From the IMG/VR virus record IMGVR_UViG_3300032309_000931, positions 29,876 to 93,875 of that record: a stretch of 64,000 nucleotides of DNA; one strand, 5' to 3'. The first letter of the stretch is position 1, and the number at the start of each line of letters is the position of its first letter. Below, piece by piece: positions 62,366 through 64,000 of this stretch. This stretch comes from a virus. The notes beneath the pieces are model-generated. The model did no database searches. It saw nothing but the letters and a program-made list of their open reading frames with translations, and was not told the origin of the DNA. A program made the translations under genes and the position numbers.

Positions 62366-64000
62366 CTAAAGCATACAACTTACACACTCTGAAACGTCAG
62401 TGCCTTCTAGAGCCATCTGTCGAATTCTGATGTAGTAAATTGTTTTGATTCCCTTACTAAAGGCATAAATCTGTGCCTTATTAATGTCACGTGTTGTAGC
62501 AGTATCCTTGAAGAACAGGGTCAGTGATAGCCCCTGGTCTACGTGCTGTGTTGCAGCAGCGTAGGTATCAATGATTGCCTCTGGTCCAATCTCGTATGCA
62601 TCTGCAAAGTATTCACGATTATCGTTTGTAAGGAATGGTGCAGGGTAGTAGACACGACCAAGCTTGCCTTCCTTACGAATCTCAATCTGAGAAGCGATAG
62701 GGTGAATAGATGATGTTGAGTTATTGATGTATGAGATTGATCCTGTAGGTGGTACTGCCTGAAGGTTCTGATTGTAGATGCCGTGCTTCTTTACCAACTT
62801 AGCGAGCTCAGCCCAATCCTGTTGTGTTGGGATTTCAATATTTGCATTAGTGAATAGCTTGGCAACCTTCTTGGTTGCTGGCTTCCACTCTTGCTCGATG
62901 TACTTAGTAAAGAATTCACCAGTTGCATACTTAGACTTTTCAAATCCATCGAATGGGCTTCCAGTCTCTTTGGCAAGCTTGTTAGATGCCTTTAGAGCGT
63001 GGTACAACACAGTGTAGAAATAGATGTTGGTGAAGTCAATCCCCTCTTCAGAGCCGTAGTGAATCTGCTCACGACCAAGGTAGCCGTGTAGGTTCATCTG
63101 ACCAAGACCAATAGCACGAGACTTCTTGTTACCCTCAGCAATCGACATTACAGATTCAATGTATGACATATCTGCAACCGCTGTCAATGCACGGATTGCT
63201 ACCTCAATAGTCTTACCAAAGTCTTTGCCATCCATAACTGCAGCAATGTTTAGTGAACCAAGGTTGCAAGAGATATCTTTGCCAATGCTGTCGTAGCTCA
63301 GGTCTGCGTTGTATGTGGTTGGTGTGTTAACCTGAAGAATCTCAGAGCAAAGGTTAGACATATTGATCCGACCATCAATTGGGTTGGCATCGTTTACTGT
63401 GTCTTCATAGACAATGTATGGATACCCTGACTCAAACTGAAGCTCTGCAATACGCTCAAACAAGACACGAGCCTTGATCTTGCTCTTACGAATCTCAGGG
63501 TTGTCAACCATTTCCTGATACTTCTCAGTAATAGAAATATCGCTCATTGGTACTCCGTAGATACGCTCAACATCATATGGTGAGAAGAGATACATATCAT
63601 CGTTAGTCTTAGCAAGATCAAGTGTGACATTTGGAATAACAACACCAATACTAAGAGTCTTGATACGCATCTTCTCGTCTGCATTCTCACGCTTAGTGTC
63701 TAAGAAGTTAAGGATATCTGGGTGGTGTGCGTTTAGGTATACTGCCCCAGCCCCCTGACGAGCACCTAGCTGGTTGGCGTAGGAGAATGAGTCTTCGAGA
63801 AGCTTCATTATTGGAATGACCCCAGAAGACTGGTTCTCAATCTTCTTGATTGGAGCACCTGCTTCACGAAGGTTTGTGAGGTTTAGTGCTACACCACCGC
63901 CACGCTTTGACAGCTGGAGTGAGGAGTTGATTGCACGAGCAATCGATTCCATGTTATCCTCAATACGGAGTAGGAAGCAAGAAAAAAACTCTCCCCTTTG
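62366..64000 (-). CDS. nrdE: Ribonucleotide reductase class Ib large subunit, C-terminal part
   Basis: The frame continues past the right edge (no start at 63952 is needed; the codons before it read [15 protein letters not shown]-like residues that belong to the protein), so 545 C-terminal residues are visible. Hallmarks: [80 protein letters not shown], and the C-terminal SECVSCML with the redox-active CxxC pair. Reduces NDPs to dNDPs for phage DNA synthesis, with NrdF encoded 9 bases downstream. Confidence 0.95.
   Translation of the reverse strand, partial: QRGEFFSCFLLRIEDNMESIARAINSSLQLSKRGGGVALNLTNLREAGAPIKKIENQSSGVIPIMKLLEDSFSYANQLGARQGAGAVYLNAHHPDILNFLDTKRENADEKMRIKTLSIGVVIPNVTLDLAKTNDDMYLFSPYDVERIYGVPMSDISITEKYQEMVDNPEIRKSKIKARVLFERIAELQFESGYPYIVYEDTVNDANPIDGRINMSNLCSEILQVNTPTTYNADLSYDSIGKDISCNLGSLNIAAVMDGKDFGKTIEVAIRALTAVADMSYIESVMSIAEGNKKSRAIGLGQMNLHGYLGREQIHYGSEEGIDFTNIYFYTVLYHALKASNKLAKETGSPFDGFEKSKYATGEFFTKYIEQEWKPATKKVAKLFTNANIEIPTQQDWAELAKLVKKHGIYNQNLQAVPPTGSISYINNSTSSIHPIASQIEIRKEGKLGRVYYPAPFLTNDNREYFADAYEIGPEAIIDTYAAATQHVDQGLSLTLFFKDTATTRDINKAQIYAFSKGIKTIYYIRIRQMALEGTDVSECVSCML

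Overview
The window is one continuous stretch of an AT-rich, tailed double-stranded DNA phage genome that probably infects an actinobacterium. Evidence for the host group is a WhiB-type iron-sulfur regulator, a DUF7455-type zinc protein, a DUF2746-type membrane protein and many apparently leaderless genes. The virion genes (HK97-fold capsid, protease/scaffold, portal, tail tube, tape measure) are of the long non-contractile-tail type. No terminase, DNA polymerase, primase, helicase or integrase is visible, so the genome extends beyond both ends.

Layout. (1) 1-25.5 kb, minus strand: virion module. Transcribed leftward it runs from tail appendage and fibre-like proteins, through a 1187-residue carbohydrate-binding/LamG-like protein, portal, protease/scaffold, major capsid protein, head-tail joining proteins, tail tube and two paralogous tail-assembly chaperones, to the tape measure protein, which runs off the left edge. 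One plus-strand glycosyltransferase gene (14.6 kb) interrupts it. (2) 25.6-27 kb: NlpC/P60 cell-wall hydrolase and a holin-like membrane protein. (3) 27-41.3 kb, plus strand: about 40 very small genes, many encoding CxxC zinc microproteins, in short operons. Almost every operon starts with the same promoter-like block, TGTCGGTGGTC, exactly 5 nt, then TATAAT or TATACT. Intergenic gaps also carry perfect DnaA boxes (TTATCCACA), a GCGCCCC motif and small hairpins. A tRNA-Asp and a possible structured RNA lie near 36.7-36.9 kb. (4) 41.3-42.1 kb: AT-rich non-coding strip with clustered DnaA boxes and repeated CCCTATATA palindromes at the switch between plus- and minus-strand gene blocks; it is the best replication-origin candidate. 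(5) 42.1-64 kb, mainly minus strand: nucleotide metabolism (ThyX, dCMP-deaminase-like, class Ib ribonucleotide reductase NrdE/NrdF), GroES, pyrimidine-dimer glycosylase, GNAT acetyltransferase, HNH nucleases, WhiB, FmdB, an M23 endolysin and seven tRNAs. A plus-strand operon of five glycosyltransferase-like genes (50.3-54.6 kb) and a separate Stealth-like gene are embedded in it.

How it fits together: the plus-strand microprotein block looks like an early host-takeover region under a coordinated promoter family. The metabolic block supplies deoxynucleotides and folding help, and the leftward block builds the virion. The abundance of glycosyltransferases beside tail proteins with carbohydrate-binding modules suggests that sugars matter for this phage, through virion glycosylation or host surface change. 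Many genes on both strands have a -10 hexamer exactly 6 nt before the start codon, which predicts leaderless mRNAs. A candidate small RNA of about 94 nt, with its own -10, closing stem and U-tract, lies between divergent genes at 50.2 kb.
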